In this document: one piece after another, positions 54,973 to 64,000 of the stretch
Layout: every line of letters begins with the position of its first letter
How positions within the stretch are numbered: position 1 is the stretch's first letter
Origin: Oreohelix idahoensis
Taxonomy: Eukaryota; Mollusca; Gastropoda; Stylommatophora; Oreohelicidae
Direction of reading: 5' to 3'
Assembly (NCBI GenBank): GCA_024509875.1
Contig: JAMPIV010012270.1
Coordinates: 124,001-188,000, forward strand
Length of the DNA: 64,000 bases
The notes under the pieces: model-generated
What the model saw: the letters and a program-made list of their open reading frames with translations, nothing else
What the model was told of the DNA's origin: nothing
Databases searched by the model: none
Made by a program: the position numbers and the translations under genes

Positions 54973-56265
54973 ATGGCAGAGCTAGCAAAGTTTAGATCAG
55001 CTGCTGTGCTCACTGCGAAGGAGATGGGGATGGATGGTCAAATTTTAATTCAATACGTAACGACTGAATGTGATAAATATATTGAACGGGAAGAAAGGAG
55101 ATTAGAAAAAGAGGCTGAAAGAAAATTAGAGGCTGACAGGTTAGCTGAAGAAAAGAGATTACAAATTGAGGCTGATAGAGAAATTAAGAGGCTGCAGATT
55201 GAGGCAGAAGAAAAACGACAGCAAAGGGAGGCAGAAGATAAAAAGGCCGAAAGGGAGGCAGAAGATAGAAGGTTGCAGAGGGAGCACGAATTACGACTAA
55301 GGGAGCTGGAATTACAAGGCCCGGCCCCTGAAAATGGTGCCAGCCCTTTTGCCTCAGATGCTACGCCCAGTATGGGAGCCTCAAACTCAGCTATGGGGTT
55401 TCATTTAGACCATTTTGTTGAGAAAGACGATGACATAGAGGGGTACCTGGGACGTTTTGAGTTATTAGCTACTACATATGGGTTAGAGAGAGAGAGGTGG
55501 AGTTTAAAGCTATCACAGGGATTGAGGGGTGCTTCTTATGAAGTATTTGCCAAAATGAACAGAGAAGACCAAGACAATTATGACATGTTAAAGCAGGCTT
55601 TGTTATTAAGGTACGAGAAGAATGGTGAATTTTATCGTAAGAGATTTAGAAATGCCAAACTGTTGTCTGGGGAGACATACCACCAATTCTCTGCCAGACT
55701 AGAAACCTATTTGGAGAAATGGACGGCTCTGGGGAAGACCCAAGATCTTAAAGAAATGATCATGATTGAGCAATTGAGAGAGTCCATGGCTCCAGACATG
55801 AGAAAATTTCTCATGGAACAAGGTGCAGAGAAGTTGGGGGAAATTTTAAATGTTGCTGAGAGGTATCAGGCAGCTCAGGCAGAGGTAAGTGGTGCTAAGA
55901 AGAAGCACATAGACAATTTTAAAGCTCCACAGCAATTTAATAAATTTGATAATAGAGAGCAGGGAAATAAGGGTAGGACAAATTTTGAGCGGCCAAGAAA
56001 TGACTATCGCGACAGAAACTCACAGTTCAATGACCAAAAGTTCAATGAAAGAAAACCGTTGAACCAAGGAAAAAGATGGTGCAAATGGTGCAAGAAGGAT
56101 AACCATAACACCGAATTTTGTAGAAGGAAACCTTCAAACATTGCTGCAATGAAGTCGGGGACGCAAAGATTAAAGGTTAATCCTAAGGGACAACAGGAAC
56201 CTTATCACCCCCCAGTTTGTGAAGATGTTATTTGTAATGGGGGTCACCATAAGGTGCCTTTATGA
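54973..56265 (+). CDS. gag: Gag of the Gmr1-like element
   Basis: The open frame begins at 54919, but the Met at 54973 (MAELAKFRSAAVLTAKEMG) has A at -3 and G at +4, and is the preferred start. From the 54919 Met: a charged coiled coil at about 55-135 rich in Glu, Arg and Lys; a capsid-like region at 160-235; a SCAN-like helical segment at 238-322 (FYRKRFRNAKLLSGETYHQF onward); and a CCHC zinc knuckle C388-C391-H396-C401. The SCAN domain of vertebrate transcription factors is known to derive from the gag of Gmr1-like elements, which fits. Structural protein that packages element RNA. Intact. Confidence 0.9.
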   Translation: MAELAKFRSAAVLTAKEMGMDGQILIQYVTTECDKYIEREERRLEKEAERKLEADRLAEEKRLQIEADREIKRLQIEAEEKRQQREAEDKKAEREAEDRRLQREHELRLRELELQGPAPENGASPFASDATPSMGASNSAMGFHLDHFVEKDDDIEGYLGRFELLATTYGLERERWSLKLSQGLRGASYEVFAKMNREDQDNYDMLKQALLLRYEKNGEFYRKRFRNAKLLSGETYHQFSARLETYLEKWTALGKTQDLKEMIMIEQLRESMAPDMRKFLMEQGAEKLGEILNVAERYQAAQAEVSGAKKKHIDNFKAPQQFNKFDNREQGNKGRTNFERPRNDYRDRNSQFNDQKFNERKPLNQGKRWCKWCKKDNHNTEFCRRKPSNIAAMKSGTQRLKVNPKGQQEPYHPPVCEDVICNGGHHKVPL

Positions 56266-59209
56266 TACAGGTTTGGATTATGATTCAGTTGTGAAGTCTA
56301 GCCTAGTGGACCCAAGTCAGTATACCACAGAAACAGTGGAAATACAAGGGGCGACTAAGGACATACCACTCATGACACTTCCCATCGCAAGGATAACGGT
56401 GAAAACTCGCTATGTGGAAGGAGAAATCAGAGCAGCAGTGATAGATGAACCAATCTACCCTCTGATATTGGGGTGTAGATACGTCTTCTTGGGGAATCCC
56501 GAGAAACCTGTGATCATGGCGACAGTGCAGACCAGGTCACAGAAGAAGGAGGAAGAAGGTGAACCTATAAATGCTCATCCAGAGGAGATGAGGAAGGCGC
56601 AGGCTGAGGATAGGACACTCAAGCCCTGTTTTAAAAAATTACCCAAATGCCACACACCTCCGAGCAAGGGGGAATATTTCATGAAGAATAAACTCTTATA
56701 CAGGAAAGCCGGAACTGGAACAAATGGTCACAACCAGCTGGTTCTTCCCATTTCATATAGAGATAAAGTGATGGAACTCGGACATGCGATTCCCTTCAGT
56801 GGTCACATGGGGATCAGCGCCACCGGACAGCGTATAGCTTGTCATTACTTCTGGCCAGGGATAACGGAGGATATAAAAAGATATGTCAAATCCTGCCCAG
56901 AATGTCAAAGGGTAGCTCCAAAGCACTGGACTGCTCCTGCAACTCTAGGGGAAATGCCCATAGTGGGAACACCGTTTGAGAGGGTTGCAGTGGATATTGT
57001 AGGACCTCTCACTCGGACCAAGAGGAGGAACAGTTACATCCTTACTCTGGTGGACACTTGTTCTATGTGGGGAGAGGCGGTAGCCCTGCCATCAATTGAT
57101 TCAAAACATGTAGCAGAGGCACTACTTACAATATTTACCCGATTAGGATTCCCGCATCAAATCTTGACGGATAATGGTTCTCAGTTCAAGGGGAAACTAA
57201 CGGAAGAAGTTTTTAAGCTATTTCAAGCCAGGCACTTTCATTGTAGTCCGTACCATCCACAAGGGAACGGCCAGGTAGAGAGGTTCAACGGGACTCTCAT
57301 TTCTATCCTGAGAAAGCTGGCACACGAAAAACCGGATCTGTGGGATCAATTCCTGCCCGCCGCATTGTTTGCGTACCGGGAGGTACCACATAGTTCAACC
57401 GGGATGGCTCCCGCAACTCTGCTATTTGGGAGGCCAATAAAAGGGCCTTTAGAAGCTCTATTAAGGACCTGGACAGATGAGAAGGCGGAAGAGACTGTTA
57501 CCTCATCGTATCAATACGTGAACGAACTGACCACTCGTTTGAAAGCTGGATGGAAACTGGCAAATGATAATTTGAAACAAGCCAGGAAGAAACATGCAGC
57601 ATATTTTAATAGGAAGGCAAAGGACAGGGAACTGGCAGTCGGAGAGAAGGTGCTGCTTTTACTACCCGGAAGCCAGAATAAATTACAAATTGGTTGGCAA
57701 GGTCCATATACGGTTCTAGAGAAGGTGTCTAGAACAAACTATAAAATTGACAAAAAGGGGAAGGAAAAAGTTTATCATGTAAACCTGTTAAAGAAGTATC
57801 TGGACAGACCACTCCAGGAAAGCACCCCCTTATTGACCTTAGCTATTGCAACCCAGATGCAAAAGGAACCACTCACCTCACATGAATACCCATTACATCC
57901 TTGTGAAACCGCAGCACAGGTAAAAGTCAGTAAGCACCTGACTAAAAATCAGAGGGAGAGAGTTCAACAAGTTCTGGAGGAACATACAGATGTATTAACA
58001 GATAAACCAGGCCATACAAATTTGCTACAGTATGACATGAAACTGGTAGACTCAAACCCAATCTGTATGAGAGCCTATTCTATTCCGTTCGCGAAGGAGA
58101 AGGCATTAAAGGAAGAAATAGATTATTTATTGAAGGAGGGGATTATTTCGCACAGTGAATCATCTTTTAGTTCTAGTGTCGTTTTGTTGAGGAAACCGTC
58201 TGGGGAACACAGACTGTGCATAGATTACAGGAAACTGAATGCTGTCACAGAAGGACAAGTGGATCCATTACCAGACACAAAACAGTTATTTGCCAGACTG
58301 AACAAGGCAAAATACTTTTCAAAAGTGGATCTTAGTAAAGGCTATTACCAGATCCCAGTGAAGCCTGAAGTGAGACCTTATTTGGCTTTTAGCACTTCGG
58401 ATGGACATTATGAATTCAATATGCTACCATTCGGACTGAAAAATGCTCCGAGTGTGTTTTCAAGGATGATGCGAAAATTGTTGGACCCCCTGAATAACCC
58501 ATGTATCACGAATTTCATGGATGATATACTCGTCGCCACAGAGACATTTGAAGAACACATTGAAGCTCTGGAGATGTTGTTTGATAGACTTCGGGAGGCG
58601 AACTTAACTGCTAGGCCAACAAAATGTTGTATTGGATGCAAAGAGTTGGAATTCTTGGGGCACACTGTATATCAGGGTAATATGACCCCTGATCCTAAGA
58701 ACTTGGAAAAACTGCAGAGAGCACCTAGGCCGCAAACCAAAAAGGACGTGCGATCATTCGTGTCGTTATGCGGATTTTATCAGAAATACATCAAAAATTT
58801 TAACGCCATTTGTGCTCCTCTGACTGATCTGACTCGCAAGGGACTTCCAGATAAAATTATTTGGACTGCACAATGTGAATTAGCGTTCCAAGAGTTAAAG
58901 GAAAAACTCACTAGCAAGCCTATTCTCAAACTGCCTGATTTGACACAGGACTTTGTCTTAAGAACCGATGCCAGTAATGTAGGACTTGGAGGGGCTTTGT
59001 TGCAAAGATCATCTTCACCTGATGGGGAACTGAAACCAGTCGCTTATGCAAGCCGCAAATTGAATAAGGCGGAACAAGGATACTCCACAAGCGAAAAAGA
59101 ATGTTTAGCATTAATCTGGGCAATAAAGAAGTTTCAAATCTATCTGTATGGTAGGACTTTTTGTGGTGGAGACGGATCATCAGCCTCTCGTGTTCTTGTC
59201 TCAGGCTAA
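56174..59209 (+). CDS. pol: Pol of the Gmr1-like element: PR-INT-RT-RNase H
   Basis: The frame opens after a TAA at 56171 and lies +1 to gag with a 92 nt overlap, so expression needs a frameshift. Numbering from 56219: protease DTG at 16-18; integrase zinc finger H189, H196, C226, C229; integrase core D259, D318, E354 (35 residues between the last two); GPY-type C-terminus near 495; RT with CIDYRKLN near 667, D704 in DLSKGYYQIPV and FMDD 766-769; RNase H TDASNVGLGG at D917. Integrase thus precedes RT. The frame ends early at 59209: the run of five T at 59158-59162 shifts it, and the rest of RNase H is in another frame. Confidence 0.92.
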   Translation, partial: RLILRDNRNLITPQFVKMLFVMGVTIRCLYDTGLDYDSVVKSSLVDPSQYTTETVEIQGATKDIPLMTLPIARITVKTRYVEGEIRAAVIDEPIYPLILGCRYVFLGNPEKPVIMATVQTRSQKKEEEGEPINAHPEEMRKAQAEDRTLKPCFKKLPKCHTPPSKGEYFMKNKLLYRKAGTGTNGHNQLVLPISYRDKVMELGHAIPFSGHMGISATGQRIACHYFWPGITEDIKRYVKSCPECQRVAPKHWTAPATLGEMPIVGTPFERVAVDIVGPLTRTKRRNSYILTLVDTCSMWGEAVALPSIDSKHVAEALLTIFTRLGFPHQILTDNGSQFKGKLTEEVFKLFQARHFHCSPYHPQGNGQVERFNGTLISILRKLAHEKPDLWDQFLPAALFAYREVPHSSTGMAPATLLFGRPIKGPLEALLRTWTDEKAEETVTSSYQYVNELTTRLKAGWKLANDNLKQARKKHAAYFNRKAKDRELAVGEKVLLLLPGSQNKLQIGWQGPYTVLEKVSRTNYKIDKKGKEKVYHVNLLKKYLDRPLQESTPLLTLAIATQMQKEPLTSHEYPLHPCETAAQVKVSKHLTKNQRERVQQVLEEHTDVLTDKPGHTNLLQYDMKLVDSNPICMRAYSIPFAKEKALKEEIDYLLKEGIISHSESSFSSSVVLLRKPSGEHRLCIDYRKLNAVTEGQVDPLPDTKQLFARLNKAKYFSKVDLSKGYYQIPVKPEVRPYLAFSTSDGHYEFNMLPFGLKNAPSVFSRMMRKLLDPLNNPCITNFMDDILVATETFEEHIEALEMLFDRLREANLTARPTKCCIGCKELEFLGHTVYQGNMTPDPKNLEKLQRAPRPQTKKDVRSFVSLCGFYQKYIKNFNAICAPLTDLTRKGLPDKIIWTAQCELAFQELKEKLTSKPILKLPDLTQDFVLRTDASNVGLGGALLQRSSSPDGELKPVAYASRKLNKAEQGYSTSEKECLALIWAIKKFQIYLYGRTFCGGDGSSASRVLVSG

Positions 59210-59339
59210 GCATGAAAACGCAAGATTGCTGAGGTGGTCTTTATTGCTTCAACCATATCAGTTCAGTATCCAATATATCCCAGGCAAATTGAATGTCGGT
59301 GCAGATTTCCTCAGTCGGCACCCCTGTGATCAAAATTAG
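59163..59339 (+). pseudogene. C-terminal RNase H end of Pol, out of frame
   Basis: Read in the frame after the T-run: ETDHQPLVFLSQAK, then LRWSLLLQPYQFSIQYIPGK and ADFLSRHPCDQN, the usual end of Gypsy RNase H including the His/Asp region. A single-base length difference at 59158-59162 separates it from the main pol frame; sequencing error in a homopolymer is possible. Confidence 0.85.
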
Positions 59340-59413
59340 AGTAGTGGCAGACGTGAGGAGTAATTTTACCTATGTGTATCGCTGGTTTTGGAACTTGCCA
59401 TAGGCATGTTTTC

Positions 59414-59426
59414 AAGTGGGGAGATG
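59414..59426 (+). other. Polypurine tract
   Basis: AAGTGGGGAGATG immediately before the 3' LTR, the expected primer for plus-strand synthesis. Confidence 0.6.
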
Positions 59427-61634
59427 TGTAGTGAAATTGACCGAGATACAACGGTAAAATACTCCAAAGATAACATTTAAGGATAAAAAACATAATGCGT
59501 AAGCTGCTGATGTACATGATCGCCTAGACCGCGGGTCATCATCCTCTATAAATTTTGCCTTGCTAGACAGGAGGGGAACGGAGGATCAAAAAGGAAAAAA
59601 TATGACTGGAAAGATTGCGTAGCAAGGCTAAGGAGACGCAATTGGGGGGGATGGAGGAAAGTAAAAAATTCACGTCCCCCAAATTGACACGAGGTACGGA
59701 AATGGACGCTTTTGCGATACTAAGATTTTGATTTGAATTGAGCGGCAGAACGCGGATGGTAGGAAAATTACAAAAATTTAAAAAGTAAATTTTCTTAATA
59801 TTAATGTTAGGAATATAAAAATTAGCTGGCCGGATGGCCTATTCTGAGCAATGAAATAATATGATCTTAATTTTACAAACGGATAGATAATATTGAAGAT
59901 AATGACAAAAGACAGTGTAGTTCACATCATCGCTAGACTATATTGAATCTAAAAGTGTCACAATTTGCACACAAAAACACGACCTTGGGAACAGGTGTTC
60001 AAAGTTACTTATTATGGAGGAGAGGGTTTTTTGAGCGGTAGCTGTGTCTAAATATAACTTTTTACGACAAAATTTTAAGGGGAGAGAAAGGTTGCTTCAA
60101 AAATCAAGCACATTTTTTTTAGAAACACAAGTAGAGACGGACAGACTAACAGATAACCATCCATACTTGACTGAAGCATGACTGAAATGACTTTAGTGTA
60201 GAAATTTGAAATTAAAAATAAACCTTGGCAGTGATTGGCCACAGACAATCATATCATTAGCGCTCAGAGCGCATTTGGGGTCATTCTTCAATAATTGTTC
60301 AGTGTTAGACACAGATTTTAAAGTGTGGTGTGTTCCCATATGAAAGACAGTGAATAAATTTAGGGACGCCATACTATAGCCAGCAGCTCAGCTGAGTTTT
60401 GCTAGCAATTCTGTGTTATGTATTCTTAATCTGGTAAGATTGAAATTATTTCTTTATATATTTTGAATATTGTTTCATGTTCGAGTGATTTGATACTGCC
60501 ATATCATAATATAGCCTTACAAACCAGTAGGGATTTTGCTCTAGACCCCCCGCCCAAGTCAGGGTCTAGGGACCAACAAGGTACATAAACTACAGCAAGG
60601 ATTATGCAAGATATATCAAGCGTTGAAACAGATTACCTATCTTCTTTTAGGGCCAACAACTAATAAATATTTTTCAGAATCTATAGTCTGGGAGGATCTA
60701 TCTGAGGTAAACCCACCATGGTAACTGTGCTGTTTGGTCAGAGAGATCTGACCTGTCTGTATGATGTGGTTGTTGTGTCAGTGTGGTGTCCAGACGTGGG
60801 TATAGAATAGATTTTGACACATAGCCCATACTTTGATTGCAGAGCTGTGAGTTTTCTATCGACAACAAAGCAGAGTCTATCCGGTGGGTGACTTTACTCG
60901 AGTGTATCTGTGCAGTTCTTGTGACAGAGACCACCATTATTGTCCGCCAGCACGGAGAGGTGGGACCGCAAGTTTTCAGCACCAGAGCTACAAAAAGATG
61001 AGTGAGCCTCTGGTCTGCTGGACATTCACCAACTATTGGTAGTGACTAATATCCCCATAAAAATTCCCACCAGTTTCTGGACACGGTGTAGTCAATATAG
61101 ACAGGTGTGATGAGACCACCCCAACAGCACAGACAATAAATATCCTCCCTAGTAGCTGACTACCAGAACATTTGAATAAAACTAACTATTCTAGTACTTA
61201 AATATGTACACTTTTGTATTTATTATGTAACATTCCATGCATAATTTTCATAAATTTTAAATCCTTCTTTTAAAACAAGTTCTGGTCAAAATAAAACTTG
61301 ATCCAGAACAAATAAATGTAATATAATTATATCAAAAACTTTATACACGTGAGTTAGTTCAGTGTATTTTAACACTTGTTAATCTTATTAGTCTTCTTAA
61401 ATGCCTGTGGGTGTATTTATAACTAACACACCACATTACACATCATTACCCTAGACACTTTACGTAGCCACATTCATTAAGAAAAAAAAAAATTAAGTGT
61501 GAGGTCGTAGTGGTAGCAAGAAAGGCCTTCTGATAATTCTCAACCACATTTTATCTCAGGAGCCTTCACAGCTGGCCTCATACAAGTTACATGTAGTAAT
61601 AACACCATCATACAATACCATCAACACCACTACA
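59427..61634 (+). repeat. 3' LTR, 2208 bp
   Basis: Direct repeat of 52491-54697, starting TGTAGTG and ending CACTACA at 61628-61634. The near-identity argues for recent insertion or gene conversion. Confidence 0.97.
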
Positions 61635-62660
61635 AGCGGGCATCTCTTATACACAACATATGGAACACCATTAGGACCTGGAGCTGACTTGCACCGAGCT
61701 TTCTGGACAATGCTTTCTACCTCTTGCATCGTTGGGGGCTTGGTGTTAAATTCAGCTCCTGGCTTACTCTGCCATTTAAGGCCTGCCATGCTGCTGAGCG
61801 GTTCATCTTTGTGACCATCTGAATATGTCATTCTAAGGTGTTCTTCCAGGTATTCTTTCCAGATGTTTAGCTTACCTTACCGTGGCTGCTCAAACAGTTC
61901 TTTGGCAAACTTGAAGGGCTCCCTGAAGAATCTTTCCCTATCCCTTCGAATCTTCCTTCTCTTCCTGCACAACCTTTCTGCTCTACAAAGGGCATTATGT
62001 TGGCCTTTCAGGTGCTCCCAAACCTGTCATAACCATTCCTTCTCTGTGGCAGCTGCGTTCTTGAACAGTTTTCGGGCATGCTTCTTCTGTTTCCTGATTT
62101 CTTCTATTTTAATTTGTCTTCTACTTTTTCGCGGTGGGTTACTTTCCCTTGCCTCCCTGACTCCGAACACTTTGCGACAGTGAAGATTTATTATGTCGCC
62201 GCAGATTTCCAGCTTCTTCTCCAAAGTTATCTGCTTCAGGTTGTTATCCAACTCTGCCAAGGCTTCGTCCAGCTGTTTCCAAAGCCCTTTTGCACTGGCA
62301 GGTGGAAACTTGATTGCATCTCTCTTCCCGTCCAAGAAGTGTGTGAGATCATCATCAGGCAGATCAACTTGAATGCACTGTGGATTGACTCCTGGCTGCG
62401 TTCTTCTAACGTCTTACCCGTTGAGACAAGAGCGCTGTTGATCTCCCCCTGGTGAGCTCCCACACCCCTTTTTCGTTCTGTGGATTTTCATTCCTCTCTG
62501 AGTAGAGAATTTCCAACCACGGGCACATGGAAATTCCAGCCATTGTTCAGAGCTCGAAGTCCATGTAACGGGTCTAGTTGATTCCAATGAGGCGCCTGTG
62601 GATTCATCATTCTCCCCCCTTTCGTTGAATCCTGGGGGCATCTATCATTTTTGGGTCCTG
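61635..62660 (-). pseudogene. R2-superclade LINE, N-terminal part with C2H2-like finger
   Basis: Minus-strand, right to left. A zinc-finger remnant at about 62545-62475 reads FPCARGWKFSTQRGMKIHRT then KKGC, where the second Cys is Arg. Linker segments lie at 62463-62236 and 62335-62027 (KRDAIKFPPASAKGLWKQLD, LHCRKVFGVREARES). The RT entry block PGPNGVPYVVYKRCP lies at 61710-61640. The element is cut here by the LTR retrotransposon. It resumes, after a gap of several dozen codons, with LNVEGK at 50083. A few frameshifts. Confidence 0.8.
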
Positions 62661-63009
62661 TAGCAACTGAATACATACACAACTAAACAAACAACAAAAC
62701 TAAACAAGAGGCAATATGTGTCCAGTTAAATGTTTTTTTTTTTACCTTTTCTGTAGCAGACAGAACAGAGACCCAAAGTATTTGGAGATCTGAAATACAG
62801 AGAATGACTAAGATAAATACAGCTAAAATGGCCACATCAAGGAGTGCTGTTTTAACAGCCAGTAAATCTTTTGTATGAAGTACTGTCAACTCATTTAAGA
62901 ACTAACATTTCTCAGAAAACCACTTCCACAGCAGTGTGCTGAAACAGTGTTCAGCCTGAGGTTGTAGATATTGCTATAGTTTGTCCAGGAATGATACCAG
63001 TGATGGCCC
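62661..63009. other. No gene recognised
   Basis: AT-rich; a pyrimidine run and TTTCTGTAG near 62733-62756 look like a splice acceptor on the plus strand, but no exon follows. Confidence 0.4.
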
Positions 63010-63515
63010 TAATATTTTGGGCATTTTTGCAGCAGATATTCAGTCGTAATTTTATCAATGCCACAGTTATGTTAATCAGTAGCTCCTATCTTAGCTTGCT
63101 GAATAGATTGGTATCTCAATCCTTTGTGGCCTGTGGAGTCTGAAGGTACCACTAGTTAACTTCTGCCATGAATCTAATTTGCGCCATTTTGGCCTCAAAG
63201 CTCTGCTTTCCACTTGTTCCCGCGTCTGCTCCTGATAAACCTATTAGCCACTTAATTAATTATGCTTGCACAAGGCTGAAGTAGTTTCCACTTTCTTTTG
63301 CCAATCTCTCAGCCTCTTCATTGCCAGGGATGCTGCAATGAATTGGGATCCACTTAACAAAACTCACTGGGATTCAAAGGAATTCACATTGCTTGTGTGT
63401 GAACTTGAGAGTTATTGTGCTACACCTTCACGCAGTGCAACTTGGAAACAGGTGACCTCCGAGTTCTCAAATTGCCTGGCTAAAGCTCAGGGGTCAATTA
63501 GTGCAGCACTAGAGG
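63010..63515 (-). pseudogene. RNase H relic of a LINE (I/Jockey type)
   Basis: Read on the minus strand, 63350-63255 gives VKWIPIHCSIPGNEEAERLA then KESG, the His-containing motif of LINE RNase H domains (compare WIYCPGHAGVRGNERADRLA at 45.4 kb). Surrounding text (63510-63360) is a degraded start of the domain. The plus-strand frame 63266-63520 is its shadow. Confidence 0.65.
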
Positions 63516-63524
63516 CCTAACACC

Positions 63525-64000
63525 ATGATTCCCACTTTGGTGCAAAATGATGAGAACCCAGCATTGCACACTAAGCTAGGGGGAATCACTTGAGCTCCAG
63601 ACTTAACTCCAGCTTTTACTTGGTTTACTCCATGAATGAAGATCCCATAATGGACAGGTGACAGGTGCTGGAAGGTGGTTATTTGCAGGATGTGATGATC
63701 CCTTGAGAGCTCCCAAAACCACGGCACAGAATTTTAGCTCTGCATGTTTGAAGAGTCCTCGTGGATGGTGGAGAAAGCAAAGTATGCTGCTTCTAGCTCT
63801 TTCTCCCAGCCAGCTTAAAACTACATGTCAGGATTCTTTAAATGCATGCTCAGCAAAGGATGAAATCCCCGGGAAAGAAACTGGAACTCATGACTCCAAG
63901 GTGCCAAATGGCAGAAAAGCCACAGGAAAACCCTGTATATAATGCCAAGAAAATCAACTAGGTATAGGCTGCAAAAGAGCGACAAGCTCAGCAGCCCTAG
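63525..64000 (+). repeat. R2-like LINE 3' repeat, copy 2
   Basis: Same family and orientation as 12840-13350 (GAGAACCCAGCATTGCACAC at about 63551, GATGATCCCTT, GGAACTCATGACTCCAAG, ending GCTCAGCAGCCCTAG at the window edge). No coding part is attached on its left side. It continues past the window. Confidence 0.7.

Larger units (their letters stand above)
52491..61634 (+). mobile_element. Gmr1-like Ty3/Gypsy LTR retrotransposon, 9.1 kb
   Basis: Complete element: 2.2 kb LTRs, gag, and pol with protease-integrase-RT-RNase H order. The LTRs begin TGTAGTG and end CACTACA. In ordinary Gypsy elements integrase is last; integrase before RT in a Gypsy-type pol is the known mark of the Gmr1 group. Near-identical LTRs imply a recent insertion. 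The flanks do not share a duplication (AATAT at left, AGCGG at right), so it may be a recombination product. No envelope-like gene is present. Confidence 0.93.

Overview
This window is eukaryotic nuclear DNA, AT-rich and built mostly of transposable elements nested in one another. The signs are spliced exons with GT-AG borders, non-LTR and LTR retrotransposons, hAT, piggyBac and CACTA-like DNA elements, and long microsatellites. The mixture (RTE-type LINEs, an R2-superclade LINE, a Gmr1-like Gypsy element) fits a marine-type invertebrate or basal deuterostome, but the species cannot be fixed from the sequence. Only one host gene is convincing. Four minus-strand exons between 23.6 and 32.2 kb encode the C-terminal part of a ZFAND3-like AN1 zinc-finger protein; its 5' end, which should carry the A20 finger, was not found here.

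Layout. 1-10.9 kb: one decayed minus-strand RTE-like LINE cut apart by a plus-strand RTE (RTE-1, 800-4102), a TTAA-flanked MITE (4586-5257), a truncated RTE-1 copy (5672-5957) and a nearly intact 3.9 kb LINE (5985-9904). 11-23.5 kb: remnants of an R2-like LINE, SINE-like copies, LINE-3 fragments, a TA microsatellite, a decayed LINE, a Tc1/mariner-like MITE and a minisatellite. 23.5-32.2 kb: ZFAND3-like exons whose introns hold LINE-3, LINE-4, RTE-1 and SINE copies and two minisatellites, one starting at a splice donor. 32.7-35.1 kb: a CACTA-like element with an orphan transposon protein. 35.3-41.3 kb: a repeat array split by a hAT-like MITE, itself split by RTE-1, itself split by a solo LTR. 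41.3-46.6 kb: a second decayed RTE, a hAT element with a LINE-4 copy inside, and a LINE RNase H region split by a second TTAA MITE. 47.4 kb: a 207 bp G-rich tract. 48-62.7 kb: an R2-like LINE split by a piggyBac relic and a complete LTR retrotransposon (52491-61634). 62.7-64 kb: RNase H relics and a second copy of the R2-like 3' repeat.

The strongest observation is the LTR retrotransposon. Its two 2.2 kb LTRs look almost identical, its gag has a SCAN-like region, and its pol is ordered protease-integrase-RT-RNase H, the reverse of ordinary Gypsy elements and typical of the Gmr1 group. Its flanks do not share a target duplication, which suggests recombination with loss of neighbouring DNA. Insertion order can be read directly from matching target-site duplications at many other junctions.
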